Shown here: one piece after another, positions 40,836 to 49,621 of the stretch
How positions within the stretch are numbered: position 1 is the first letter of the stretch
Layout: every line of letters starts with the position of its first letter
NCBI RefSeq assembly: GCF_030053345.1
Contig: NZ_JASGBP010000001.1
Span: forward strand, 248,001-312,000
Reading direction: 5' to 3'
Length of the DNA stretch: 64,000 bases
DNA from: Flavobacterium sedimenticola
GTDB taxonomy: Bacteria > Bacteroidota > Bacteroidia > Flavobacteriales > Flavobacteriaceae
Notes under the pieces: generated by a model
What the model was told of the DNA's origin: nothing
Database searches by the model: none
The model's input: only the letters and a program-made list of their open reading frames with translations
Made by a program: the position numbers and the translations under genes

Positions 40836-41979
40836 TGTTTTCGTTGTATTTCATCTTCCGCAAAATACGCATCGCTTCTTTAAAACTCAAATAAACGGTC
40901 GCTGTTTTTTGCACCTTCAAGAGCGGTTTGGCATCGATTAATTTTTGTTTGGCATCTTCAAACCCATTTAAATAACAAATCATCAAGGTAGAAGGCAAGT
41001 TCTCTAAATCCTTTTCTTCCCGGGGCGAGAAAGGTATTCCTTTTTCGAGTTTTTTAAGCAATGCCAGATTCGAATTGTAAATATGATGTAGCATTTTTTT
41101 ATTGTAAGCCGGTGGTTCAAACAACATTTTGGTTTCCATTTTATAATACCCGTTGTCAAAAAAATGAATGGTCAATTGTTCCAGCGGATAAAAACTGGTC
41201 TTGTCATTCAGCCCTAAAGGCACATGTTCAATAATGGTAAAACTCTTTTCATCGTATTGGATCGAAACCACATCTAAAGCCGAATAAAACAACTTGACCT
41301 GCTCATTAATCAACTCAATATCTACCCGGGAAAGATAAGTAGTCTCTCTGATTTTCTTCGGAATTCCGGCCCAACAAATCACAAACAATTCTTTGAAAAC
41401 CTTGTATTTTGAAGGCATGTCGCCGTGGCGAACATTCATAAAATCCATGACACCGTCTAAAGTATGCGCAATGCTGTTGCGCGAATTGTTTTCAATCCGA
41501 ATCACCGCTTCGATATTTTGCTTGGAGTAGGGTATTCTTTCTTCGGTGGGCATCGAATTGCTGCCGACTCTCACAAATACCGTGTTGGCCAAAATGGTAT
41601 GGATGTTTTTCTTGAAAAAAGAGGTTTTGTGTTTGGGTTTTATAGTCACCAAACCCACTACTTTGTCTTTAGGCAAATGCGGAAAAGGTACGTTTTCGTA
41701 TTGAATCTTCGGCGGATTTTCGAGATAGGCATTGACTAAATTTTGAATGCGACTGTCGTCAAAAAAATCGTCTCCGACAATTTCGTTGTCCTGATCCTCA
41801 ACGCCCACCACAATATAGGAATTATTGGAAGGATTAGAGTTAGACAATGCACAAATATGCTTTAAAAACTTGGCTTTCCCTTCTTTGGTATGCAAATTCA
41901 ACTGCCGTTTTTTGTCATAAAAACTACACTCATCGTTGTGAGCTAAAAGGTTTTTGATTAGGAGGCGTTTGTTAATCAT
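40828..41979 (-). CDS. AlbA_2 (Schlafen-type) putative DNA/ATP-binding protein
   Basis: 383 residues. The N-terminal part (about 15-145) matches the AlbA_2 fold: KAKFLKHICALSNSNPSNNSYIVVGVEDQDNEIVGDDFFDD, then VGLVTIKPKH and VFVRVGSNSMPT. The C-terminal 230 residues are not recognised. Related proteins occur as transcription regulators and in some defence loci. The 8-base overlap with the phosphatase gene argues for a joint role. Confidence 0.78.
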   Translation of the reverse strand: MINKRLLIKNLLAHNDECSFYDKKRQLNLHTKEGKAKFLKHICALSNSNPSNNSYIVVGVEDQDNEIVGDDFFDDSRIQNLVNAYLENPPKIQYENVPFPHLPKDKVVGLVTIKPKHKTSFFKKNIHTILANTVFVRVGSNSMPTEERIPYSKQNIEAVIRIENNSRNSIAHTLDGVMDFMNVRHGDMPSKYKVFKELFVICWAGIPKKIRETTYLSRVDIELINEQVKLFYSALDVVSIQYDEKSFTIIEHVPLGLNDKTSFYPLEQLTIHFFDNGYYKMETKMLFEPPAYNKKMLHHIYNSNLALLKKLEKGIPFSPREEKDLENLPSTLMICYLNGFEDAKQKLIDAKPLLKVQKTATVYLSFKEAMRILRKMKYNENNG

Positions 41980-42047
41980 AGTCTAAGTCTTCAGTCGCAG
42001 TCACAGTCGCAGCATCTGAAAAACTGAAACTGAGACTGTAAACTCTT

Positions 42048-42914
42048 TTAAGGAACCTTGTTTCCCATGCTTTCGGTCCAAATGGCAAACCAGTCTTCTT
42101 GTTCCAAAGGCAATTCGACCGCCTTCATTAAGGCCTGAATTCGGGCAATATTCACGGTTCCCGCTACCGGAATCACTCTGGCCGGGTGCTTTAAAATCCA
42201 CGACAACAAAATAGTATCGGCACCCACATGGTATTTGTCAACCAATTGCACCAATAATTTTTTGAGTCGACGGGTTTGCTCTATATCTTCACGAAATACC
42301 GTTCCCAACGGATTCCAACTCATCGGTCGGATGCTATGCATTTGCATGTAATCGAGACTGCCGTCTAACATGGCTTCAAAATGCGTAGCCGAAAATTGGA
42401 TTTGATTGTAACTGATTTCCGTTTTTTGACGGATTAATTCGGTTTGCCATGCCGTAAAATTAGAAACCCCGAAATCGCGGATTTTGCCTTCGCCTTTCAA
42501 TTTCTCAACCGCTTCGGCTATTTCATCGGCGACCATCAACGGACTCGGGCGGTGCAATAACAACACGTCCAAATAATCGGTTTGCAGGTTTTTTAACGAA
42601 TTTTCTACCGACCAAATGATATAGTCCTTCGAATAATCATAATGCTTGATGGTATTGTTTCTACCTTTTACATGTTGGATGCCGCATTTCGAAATCAATT
42701 GAATCTGGCTCCGGTCTATACTTCCGGATTTAAAAGCTTTGCCAAAATCGGACTCTGTGGTGTAGTCTCCATAGATATCGGCATGGTCAAAGGTGGTTAT
42801 TTTATTTTCGATACAAATATGAATCAGGTGATCCATCTCGGCAGTACTGAGTTTTTTGTCCCAAATTCCCCAATTCATGGTGCCGGCAATTACGGGTGAA
42901 AGTTGTGTTCTCAT
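42048..42914 (-). CDS. aldo/keto reductase (YdhF-like)
   Basis: 288 residues from the ATG at 42914 (MRTQLSPVIAGTMNWGIWDKK); an in-frame ATG at 42953 would add 13 residues. It is a TIM-barrel NADPH-dependent oxidoreductase. The catalytic tetrad is visible: Asp and Tyr in FDHADIYGDYTTES, Lys in ISKCGI and His in LLHRPSPLM. GKIRDFGVSNFT and the cofactor-binding PVAGTVNIARI follow. It resembles E. coli YdhF more than xylose-reductase types. Substrate unknown. Confidence 0.9.
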   Translation of the reverse strand: MRTQLSPVIAGTMNWGIWDKKLSTAEMDHLIHICIENKITTFDHADIYGDYTTESDFGKAFKSGSIDRSQIQLISKCGIQHVKGRNNTIKHYDYSKDYIIWSVENSLKNLQTDYLDVLLLHRPSPLMVADEIAEAVEKLKGEGKIRDFGVSNFTAWQTELIRQKTEISYNQIQFSATHFEAMLDGSLDYMQMHSIRPMSWNPLGTVFREDIEQTRRLKKLLVQLVDKYHVGADTILLSWILKHPARVIPVAGTVNIARIQALMKAVELPLEQEDWFAIWTESMGNKVP

Positions 42915-43164
42915 CGGTTTATGTTGAAAAGTTAGGCGTATGGATTCAGCCATTTTGCTCTTTGGAAAATTTTAGTATTTTGCCGACGGAAAATGACGAA
43001 CCGGTTGCGGTCTTAAAATTATAAAAAGAAAATCATAAATCGTCCTTAAAATTAAGGTGTTTTCTAAAGTTTTAACGCATTATTAACATCGGGCAACCCA
43101 ATTAATTTTCACTTTTGAAATGTTAAAATTATAAGCGAAATATATTCTGAATAAACCAAAGACT

Positions 43165-44169
43165 ATGGAAGAAAATGATACTGCTTTAGACATTAGAGCC
43201 ATTAATGCTAAGATAGAACATGAAAGTGCTTTCATCGAATTACTAACGATGGAAATGAACAAGGTCATCGTAGGTCAAAAGCACATGGTAGAACGATTGT
43301 TAATTGGTCTTTTAGGACAAGGTCATATTCTTTTGGAAGGTGTACCGGGTTTGGCTAAAACCTTAGCCATCAATACACTGTCTCAAGCCGTTCACGGTAG
43401 TTTCAGCCGTATTCAGTTTACTCCTGATTTATTACCGGCCGATGTCATCGGAACCATGATATACAACATCAAAGCCAATGATTTTTCAATTAAAAAAGGC
43501 CCTATTTTTGCCAACTTCGTTTTAGCCGATGAGATTAATCGTGCACCGGCTAAAGTACAATCGGCTTTGCTCGAAGCCATGCAGGAAAAACAAGTAACCA
43601 TTGGCGATACGTCTTTTAAATTAGATAAGCCTTTCTTGGTGTTAGCGACTCAAAACCCAATAGAGCAAGAAGGGACCTATCCGTTACCGGAAGCGCAAGT
43701 CGATCGTTTTATGTTGAAAACCGTTATCGATTATCCTAAAATGGATGAAGAGCGTATGGTGATTCGTCAAAACTTAAAAGGTGCTTATGAAAAAGTAAAT
43801 CCTGTGGTTTCTGTGGAGCAAATTCTCAGAGCCCAGGAAGCGGTTCGGGAAGTATATATGGATGAAAAAATCGAAAAATACATCCTGGATATCATTTTTG
43901 CTACGCGTTATCCGGAAAAATACAAATTAGAAAGTCTAAAACCGCTCATTGGTTTCGGAGCGTCGCCCCGCGGAAGTATCAACCTAGCCACTGCCGCCAA
44001 GTGTTATGCTTTCATCAAACGCCGCGGTTACGTCATCCCGGAGGATGTTCGCGCCGTAGTACACGATGTGTTGCGTCACAGAATCGGCGTTACCTATGAA
44101 GCCGAAGCCGAAAACATCACTTCCGTTGACATCATCAACAAAATCGTTAATGAAATTGAAGTGCCTTAA
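43165..44169 (+). CDS. moxR: MoxR family AAA ATPase
   Basis: 334 residues. Walker A in LLEGVPGLAKT, Walker B in FVLADEINRAP, sensor 1 in LATQNPIEQEGTYPLPEAQVDRF and sensor 2 near FGASPRGSINLA. MoxR ATPases work as chaperones with von Willebrand factor A proteins. It heads the Bat cluster: DUF58, BatD-like, BatA, BatB, BatC, BatD and BatE follow on the same strand. Inferred role: assembly or remodelling of envelope complexes needed under stress. Confidence 0.95.
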   Translation: MEENDTALDIRAINAKIEHESAFIELLTMEMNKVIVGQKHMVERLLIGLLGQGHILLEGVPGLAKTLAINTLSQAVHGSFSRIQFTPDLLPADVIGTMIYNIKANDFSIKKGPIFANFVLADEINRAPAKVQSALLEAMQEKQVTIGDTSFKLDKPFLVLATQNPIEQEGTYPLPEAQVDRFMLKTVIDYPKMDEERMVIRQNLKGAYEKVNPVVSVEQILRAQEAVREVYMDEKIEKYILDIIFATRYPEKYKLESLKPLIGFGASPRGSINLATAAKCYAFIKRRGYVIPEDVRAVVHDVLRHRIGVTYEAEAENITSVDIINKIVNEIEVP

Positions 44170-44249
44170 TTGTTGCGAGTTGTAAAGTTCCGAGTTCAAC
44201 GTTAATCGTTGAAACCCGAAACCTGAAACCCGAAACCCGAAACCCAATT

Positions 44250-45119
44250 ATGGAAACCAAAGACCTTCTCAAAAAAGTTCGTAAAATCGAAATCAAAACC
44301 CGAAGATTGAGCGATCATATCTTCTCGGGCGAGTACCACACGTCGTTTAAAGGTCGTGGTATGACGTTTTCGGAAGTGCGTCAGTACCAATTTGGCGATG
44401 ATATTCGTGCTATCGATTGGAATGTGACTGCGCGCTACAACGAACCCTATGTAAAAGTTTTTGAGGAAGAACGCGAGCTCACCATGATGTTGATGGTAGA
44501 CATTTCGGGATCGGAAAGTTTTGGAACTAAAAATCAACTGAAAAGTGAAATCGTAACCGAAATTGCCGCAACCATGGCTTTCTCGGCTACACAAAACAAT
44601 GATAAAATCGGATTAATCTTATTCTCTGACCAAATCGAATTGTACATTCCGCCTAAAAAAGGGAAATCACACGTTTTGCGCATTATTCGGGAACTCATTG
44701 AATTCCAACCGAAAAGTAAAAAAACCGATTTGTCACAGGCATTACGGTTCTTATCGGGAACGCAAAAAAAGAAAGCCATCGTGTTTGTCATTTCCGATTT
44801 TATGGTAGAGGACAATTACGAGAAAACGCTGAAAATTGCGGGGAAAAAACACGATATTACCGGCGTTCGCGTATACGATCTTCGGGAAGAAAAAATGCCG
44901 AATATCGGCATGGTAGAAATGGAAGATGCCGAAACCGGAGCAATAATGATTGTTAATACCGGCTCTAAAAAAGCCCGTATGAGCTACGAAAAGCAATACC
45001 GAGACAAGGTGAATTACTTTAAAGATATTTTTTCCAAATGCGGCTCGGGTACTGTGAGTACACGAGTAGATGAAAGTTATGTGACCAAGCTGTTAGGTTA
45101 TTTTAAATCGAGAAGCTAA
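44250..45119 (+). CDS. DUF58 domain protein of the Bat operon
   Basis: 289 residues, DUF58 with a vWA-like core. The family motif DDIRAIDWNVTARYNEPYVKVFEEERELTMMLMVDISGSESFG carries the MIDAS-like DxSGS. The N-terminal RKIEIKTRRLSDHIFSGEYHTSFKGRGMTF is typical. No membrane segment, so cytoplasmic. The TAA stop at 45117-45119 is directly followed by the next ATG. The gap before it (44170-44249) is filled with GAAACCCG-type words. Confidence 0.93.
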   Translation: METKDLLKKVRKIEIKTRRLSDHIFSGEYHTSFKGRGMTFSEVRQYQFGDDIRAIDWNVTARYNEPYVKVFEEERELTMMLMVDISGSESFGTKNQLKSEIVTEIAATMAFSATQNNDKIGLILFSDQIELYIPPKKGKSHVLRIIRELIEFQPKSKKTDLSQALRFLSGTQKKKAIVFVISDFMVEDNYEKTLKIAGKKHDITGVRVYDLREEKMPNIGMVEMEDAETGAIMIVNTGSKKARMSYEKQYRDKVNYFKDIFSKCGSGTVSTRVDESYVTKLLGYFKSRS

Positions 45120-46748
45120 ATGAAATTGAAGTTGTACATCGCTCTGTTTTTGCTGTCGGTTTCCGCTTGGGCGCAACCTAAAGTCAGCACTTCCGTTAAT
45201 GTCACTAAAAACAAAATCGGAGCCGAGTTCCGGCTGACGCTGAAAACCGATGTGGATACCTTTTCAAAAGTGAAATTCCCTGAACGCAAAAACTTCGGGG
45301 CATTAGAAGTGATTCAATCCTATAAAATTGATACCGTAAAAAAAGGCAATCGGTACGAACTTATCAAAAAATACGGTTTAACACAATTCGATTCCGGAAA
45401 GTATACGATTCCCAGAATTCCGGTAGTCATCAACGGCAAACCTGTTTTTTCCGACAGCATAAAAGTAGAAGTCAACGATGTAAAAGTCGACACCTTAAAA
45501 CAAAAGATGTATGACATCAAAGCCATTGCCGAAGTCAAAAGCGATTGGGGCACATGGTGGATTTACGTGTTGATTTTATTGGCTTTAGCCGCTTTGGGTT
45601 ATGGCATTTACCATCGTCTTAAAAAAACGCCGAAAGAGGTAAAACCGGAACCGGTAGTGTACAAATCGCCTATTGAAAAAGCGACTTCGTTGTTGCAACA
45701 ATTGGAAACCAAAGGGCTTTGGCAAAAAGGGGAAATCAAAAGTTATTATTCGGAACTGACCGATATTGCGCGTAATTACATCGAGGAGGAAATTCATATT
45801 CCGGCCATGGAAAGTACCACTTCTGAACTTATCGAAGCGTTGCGGATTGCCGCCAAGCAAAAAAAGTTGAAGCTTTCCAATGAAACCGTTGAAAATTTGG
45901 AAAAGGTTTTACAACAAGCCGACTTAGTGAAATTTGCCAAAGTCAAACCGCTGGATTACGAGATTGAAGAAGATAAAAAACGCATCTCCAACTCTATCGT
46001 AACGATTCACAAATCCATTCCGGAAGTCGTGGAAGAAGACGATGAATTGGCGTTGTGGAACGAACAACAAAAAGAATTGGTGCGTTTGCAAAAACTGAAA
46101 AAGCAAAAACAAAACCGCATTTTGACGACCATCGGGGTCACCTTTGGAATTTTGTTAATTGCCGTCAGCAGTTTGATTTATTTTAAAGGATGGGATTATG
46201 TCAAAGACCATTTGTTGGGCCATCCTACCAAAGAATTAGTCGAAGGCGATTGGGTGTACAGCCAATACGGAAATCCGGGTATCAAAATAGAAACCCCAAA
46301 AGTGCTTAAAAGAGTCGATGCTTCTAAACTATTGCCAAAAGAAGTCGCCGGTATGGTAAAGGAAATGCAAGTGTTTGCATATGGCAGCATTTTAGACGAT
46401 TTTTACATCACGCTCAATACCGCTACTTACAAAGAGGAAGTAAAAGCCGATTTAGATAAGGCTGTTGAAGGCTATCTCAAAGTAATGGAAAGTCAGGGTG
46501 CTACCAACATTATCGTTAAGACCGAAGAATTTGATACTCAAAAAGGAATTTCGGGCAAAAAAGCCTACGGCACCATGGTGGTCGTAAATAAAATAAAAGG
46601 TTCGTCAACCAAAATGTATTACGAATTGTTATTGTTCGCTCAAAATAACGGATTACAACAAATCATGATTGCCCATCGTGACGATGATAAATACGGCAAA
46701 GAAATTGCCGAGCGTGTTTTGAATTCGGTTGAATTAAAAGTAGAATAA
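45120..46748 (+). CDS. BatD-like membrane protein with long C-terminal extension
   Basis: 542 residues. Signal peptide MKLKLYIALFLLSVSAWAQ. The N-terminal periplasmic domain (about 20-140) is similar in style to BatD (LTLKTDVDTFSKVKFPERKNFGALEVIQSYKID). A first membrane helix lies near 143-162 (TWWIYVLILLALAALGYGIYH), a cytoplasmic helical region follows (about 165-330), then a second helix near 338-356 (TIGVTFGILLIAVSSLIYF) and a C-terminal domain of 180 residues. It sits between DUF58 and batA, a position occupied by an unnamed protein in related operons. Exact role unknown. Confidence 0.75.
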   Translation: MKLKLYIALFLLSVSAWAQPKVSTSVNVTKNKIGAEFRLTLKTDVDTFSKVKFPERKNFGALEVIQSYKIDTVKKGNRYELIKKYGLTQFDSGKYTIPRIPVVINGKPVFSDSIKVEVNDVKVDTLKQKMYDIKAIAEVKSDWGTWWIYVLILLALAALGYGIYHRLKKTPKEVKPEPVVYKSPIEKATSLLQQLETKGLWQKGEIKSYYSELTDIARNYIEEEIHIPAMESTTSELIEALRIAAKQKKLKLSNETVENLEKVLQQADLVKFAKVKPLDYEIEEDKKRISNSIVTIHKSIPEVVEEDDELALWNEQQKELVRLQKLKKQKQNRILTTIGVTFGILLIAVSSLIYFKGWDYVKDHLLGHPTKELVEGDWVYSQYGNPGIKIETPKVLKRVDASKLLPKEVAGMVKEMQVFAYGSILDDFYITLNTATYKEEVKADLDKAVEGYLKVMESQGATNIIVKTEEFDTQKGISGKKAYGTMVVVNKIKGSSTKMYYELLLFAQNNGLQQIMIAHRDDDKYGKEIAERVLNSVELKVE

Positions 46749-46750
46749 GA

Positions 46751-47752
46751 ATGAAAGACGTGAGCTTTTTAAATCCCGAGTTTTTTTGGTTGTTTTTGCT
46801 GCTTCCGTTAGCGATAGCTTGGCATTTCTGGAAAGGAAAACAACCATCGGCGACCCTCAAAATCAGCTCGGTAAAAGGGTTTTCGAATCAATATTCGCTG
46901 CTTGCCAAATTAAAACCCTATCTGATTGTTTTGCGCTTGCTGGCGCTGAGCGCCTTGATTGTAGCGATGGCACGCCCAAGGAAAGTAGACATCAGCAGTC
47001 AAACCAAACTCACTAAAGGAGTTGATATTGTAATGGCCATAGACGTATCGGGCAGTATGTTGGCCAAAGATTTAAAGCCGAATCGTATGGAAGCGCTGAA
47101 AAAAGTAGCCTCCAACTTTGTGAAGGGCAGACCGAACGACCGAATCGGAATTGTACTCTATGCCGCCGAAGCCTATACCAAAACGCCGGTAACCAGTGAC
47201 AAGGCTATCGTGGAAGAAGCCATCAACAGCATCAAATACGACAATGTTTTGCAAGACGGAACCGGAATCGGAATGGGTTTAACCACCGCGGTCAATCGTT
47301 TGAAAGACAGTAAAGCGAAAAGCAAAGTCATTATTTTGTTAACCGACGGTGTCAACAATGCCGGTTTTATTGAGCCCGAAACGGCTTCGCAAATTGCCAA
47401 AGAATACGGCATTAAAGTGTACACCATCGGAATCGGAACCAACGGCGATGCCATGTTTCCGTATGCATATGCTCCGAACGGCGGTTTTTTATTCCGAATG
47501 ATGCCGGTGGAAATCGATGTTGATTTATTACAAACCATTGCCAAAAACACCGGTGGAAAGTATTTTCGTGCTAACAATAACAGTAAGTTAGAAGCCATTT
47601 ACAACGAAATCAACAAATTGGAAACTACCGAAATTGAGGAGTTGAAATTTTATGATTATGATGAAAAATTCAGGCCTTTGGTTTGGATTGCCGGCCTTTT
47701 GCTCTTGTTGGAGTTCGGATTGCGACACACCGTTTACCGAAGTTTTATATAA
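46751..47752 (+). CDS. batA: von Willebrand factor A membrane protein BatA
   Basis: 333 residues. Two N-terminal membrane helices (about 9-24 and 57-75), a vWA domain with the MIDAS motif DVSGSML, Thr and Asp ligands in LLTDGVNNAG, and a C-terminal helix (about 310-327). The pattern fits BatA, a membrane-anchored partner of BatB. Bat proteins were named for aerotolerance in Bacteroides fragilis and are found in many Bacteroidota. It follows the BatD-like gene by 2 bases. Confidence 0.9.
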   Translation: MKDVSFLNPEFFWLFLLLPLAIAWHFWKGKQPSATLKISSVKGFSNQYSLLAKLKPYLIVLRLLALSALIVAMARPRKVDISSQTKLTKGVDIVMAIDVSGSMLAKDLKPNRMEALKKVASNFVKGRPNDRIGIVLYAAEAYTKTPVTSDKAIVEEAINSIKYDNVLQDGTGIGMGLTTAVNRLKDSKAKSKVIILLTDGVNNAGFIEPETASQIAKEYGIKVYTIGIGTNGDAMFPYAYAPNGGFLFRMMPVEIDVDLLQTIAKNTGGKYFRANNNSKLEAIYNEINKLETTEIEELKFYDYDEKFRPLVWIAGLLLLLEFGLRHTVYRSFI

Positions 47753-47764
47753 TTTACCGTTGCT

Positions 47765-48802
47765 ATGTACGAGTTAGAGGAAAAAGGATATTTATACTTT
47801 TTAGCGGTCATTCCGGTAATGACGCTGCTTTTCTTGTATGTACAATATTGGAAAAGAAAAAAACAACGGGAGTTTGGCGATATCGAATTGCTCAAAAAGC
47901 TAAGTCCCGAAAAATCGGTTTTTAAACCGATTTTGAAACTGATCGTGTTATTGTTGGGATTGTCATTCCTGATTATCGGTTTGGTTAACCCTAAAATGGG
48001 TACCAAAATGGAAACCGTAAAAAGAGAAGGTATCGATATCATTTTTGCCATCGATGTTTCCAAAAGTATGCTGGCCGAAGATGTAGCACCAAGCCGTTTG
48101 GAAAAAAGTAAGCAATTGGTTTCCCAAATCATCAATACCCTCGGAAGCGATCGCATCGGAATTGTAGCCTACTCGGGAAGCGCGTTCCCGGTGTTGCCGA
48201 TTACTTCGGACTACAGCGTAGCCAAAATGTTTTTACAAGGCATGAATCCGGGGATTATTTCAGCGCAAGGTACTTCTATCGATCAGGCGATTTATATGGC
48301 CAGTACGTTTATCGATAAAAAGGATAAAACCAACAAACTGCTCATTATTATTACCGACGGTGAAGACCACTCGGAAAGCTCGATCGAAGCGGCCGAAGAA
48401 GCCAAAAAATTGGGCTTGAAAATAATTACCATAGGCGTAGGTACCGAGAAAGGCGGTCCGATTCCGTTAAAAAGAAACGGCGTAGTCGAGAGTTTCCAAC
48501 GAGATCAAAACAATGAAACCGTCATCACCAAGAGAAATCCTGAGGTTTTAAAAGAAATTGCCAAAGTTACCGGCGGTGGTTACGTAAGCGGAAACGCTAC
48601 CAAAGAAGTACTCGATTATGTGAAAAACGCTTTGGATAATATTCAGAAAACAGAATTTGAGAGCACGCAAATGGCCGACTTCAAGTCGCAATTTCAATGG
48701 TTTTTGGGGTTTGCTTTTTTCTTGTTGTTTTTGGATATCTTTTTGCTGGAGAAAAAAACCAAATGGGTGGAAAAAATGAACTTATTCAATGAAAAAGAAT
48801 AA
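47765..48802 (+). CDS. batB: von Willebrand factor A membrane protein BatB
   Basis: 345 residues with the same layout as BatA. N-terminal helices lie at about 11-27 and 58-78, the MIDAS sequence reads DVSKSMLAEDV (Lys in place of Gly), the Asp ligand is in IIITDGEDHSESS, and a C-terminal helix lies near 307-325 (FLGFAFFLLFLDIFLLE). It starts 12 bases after batA, and its stop is directly followed by batC. BatA and BatB are probably ancient duplicates. Confidence 0.9.
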   Translation: MYELEEKGYLYFLAVIPVMTLLFLYVQYWKRKKQREFGDIELLKKLSPEKSVFKPILKLIVLLLGLSFLIIGLVNPKMGTKMETVKREGIDIIFAIDVSKSMLAEDVAPSRLEKSKQLVSQIINTLGSDRIGIVAYSGSAFPVLPITSDYSVAKMFLQGMNPGIISAQGTSIDQAIYMASTFIDKKDKTNKLLIIITDGEDHSESSIEAAEEAKKLGLKIITIGVGTEKGGPIPLKRNGVVESFQRDQNNETVITKRNPEVLKEIAKVTGGGYVSGNATKEVLDYVKNALDNIQKTEFESTQMADFKSQFQWFLGFAFFLLFLDIFLLEKKTKWVEKMNLFNEKE

Positions 48803-49534
48803 ATGAAAACGCTGTTCACATATACTTTGATACTGCTATCCTTTTGGGCGCAAGCCCAGAAAAAGGAAAAGGATAAAAATTTGCCTCAAGGAAACGAAGC
48901 TTTCGCAGAAAAAAAATACGCTGAAGCCGAAGCGGAATACCGCATTTCGGAATCCAAAAATCCCAAGAAATCGATTGCTTCCTACAACTTAGGAAATGCG
49001 GTATACCGCCAAAATCAGGCTACAGAAGCCAAATATCACTTTGCCACAGCCGCCAAAAATGCCAAAACCAAACAAGAAAAACACCGGGCATTTCATAACC
49101 TCGGCAACACTCTAATGAAAGATAAGGATTATGCCAATGCTGTAGAAGCCTATAAAAATGCGTTGCGTAACAATCCGGCGGACGAAGAAACGCGTTATAA
49201 TTTTGCCCTGGCTAAAAAGTTCCTCAAAGACAATCCGCCGAAGAAGAACGACGATAAAAGCAAAGACAAAAAGAAGCAAAAAGAAGACCAAAAGGAAAAC
49301 AAAAAAAATCAGGATCAAAAAGACAAAGACAAAGATAAAAATCAAGGGAAAAACGATTCTAAAGAAGGCAAGGACAAGGACAAAGGAAAACCTCAGCCGC
49401 AACCGGGAGGAATTTCAAAACAACGATTGGAAAATCTGTTAGATGCCGTAAACAATGAAGAGCGTAAAGTACAAGATAAAGTCAATAAGAAAAAAGTACT
49501 GACCAGTCCGAAAAAAACCGAAAAAGACTGGTAA
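48803..49534 (+). CDS. batC: BatC, TPR protein with charged tail
   Basis: 243 residues. Signal peptide MKTLFTYTLILLSFWAQAQ, three or so TPR units (about 28-135; ASYNLGNAVYRQNQATEAKYHFATA, AFHNLGNTLMKDKDYANAVEAYKNAL), then a low-complexity Lys/Asp/Gln tail (about 145-205) and a short C-terminal helix. Position and layout fit BatC, thought to be a periplasmic scaffold for the Bat complex. The tail shows strong codon bias to AAA/GAC and no fold. Confidence 0.85.
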   Translation: MKTLFTYTLILLSFWAQAQKKEKDKNLPQGNEAFAEKKYAEAEAEYRISESKNPKKSIASYNLGNAVYRQNQATEAKYHFATAAKNAKTKQEKHRAFHNLGNTLMKDKDYANAVEAYKNALRNNPADEETRYNFALAKKFLKDNPPKKNDDKSKDKKKQKEDQKENKKNQDQKDKDKDKNQGKNDSKEGKDKDKGKPQPQPGGISKQRLENLLDAVNNEERKVQDKVNKKKVLTSPKKTEKDW

Positions 49535-49621
49535 TTAGTGTCGGATTTAAAATTTAGTTAAACTGTATACTGAAAATCACATACTTTGTGACCTTTGTGT
49601 GATTAAAATGGTAAAAGAAGA

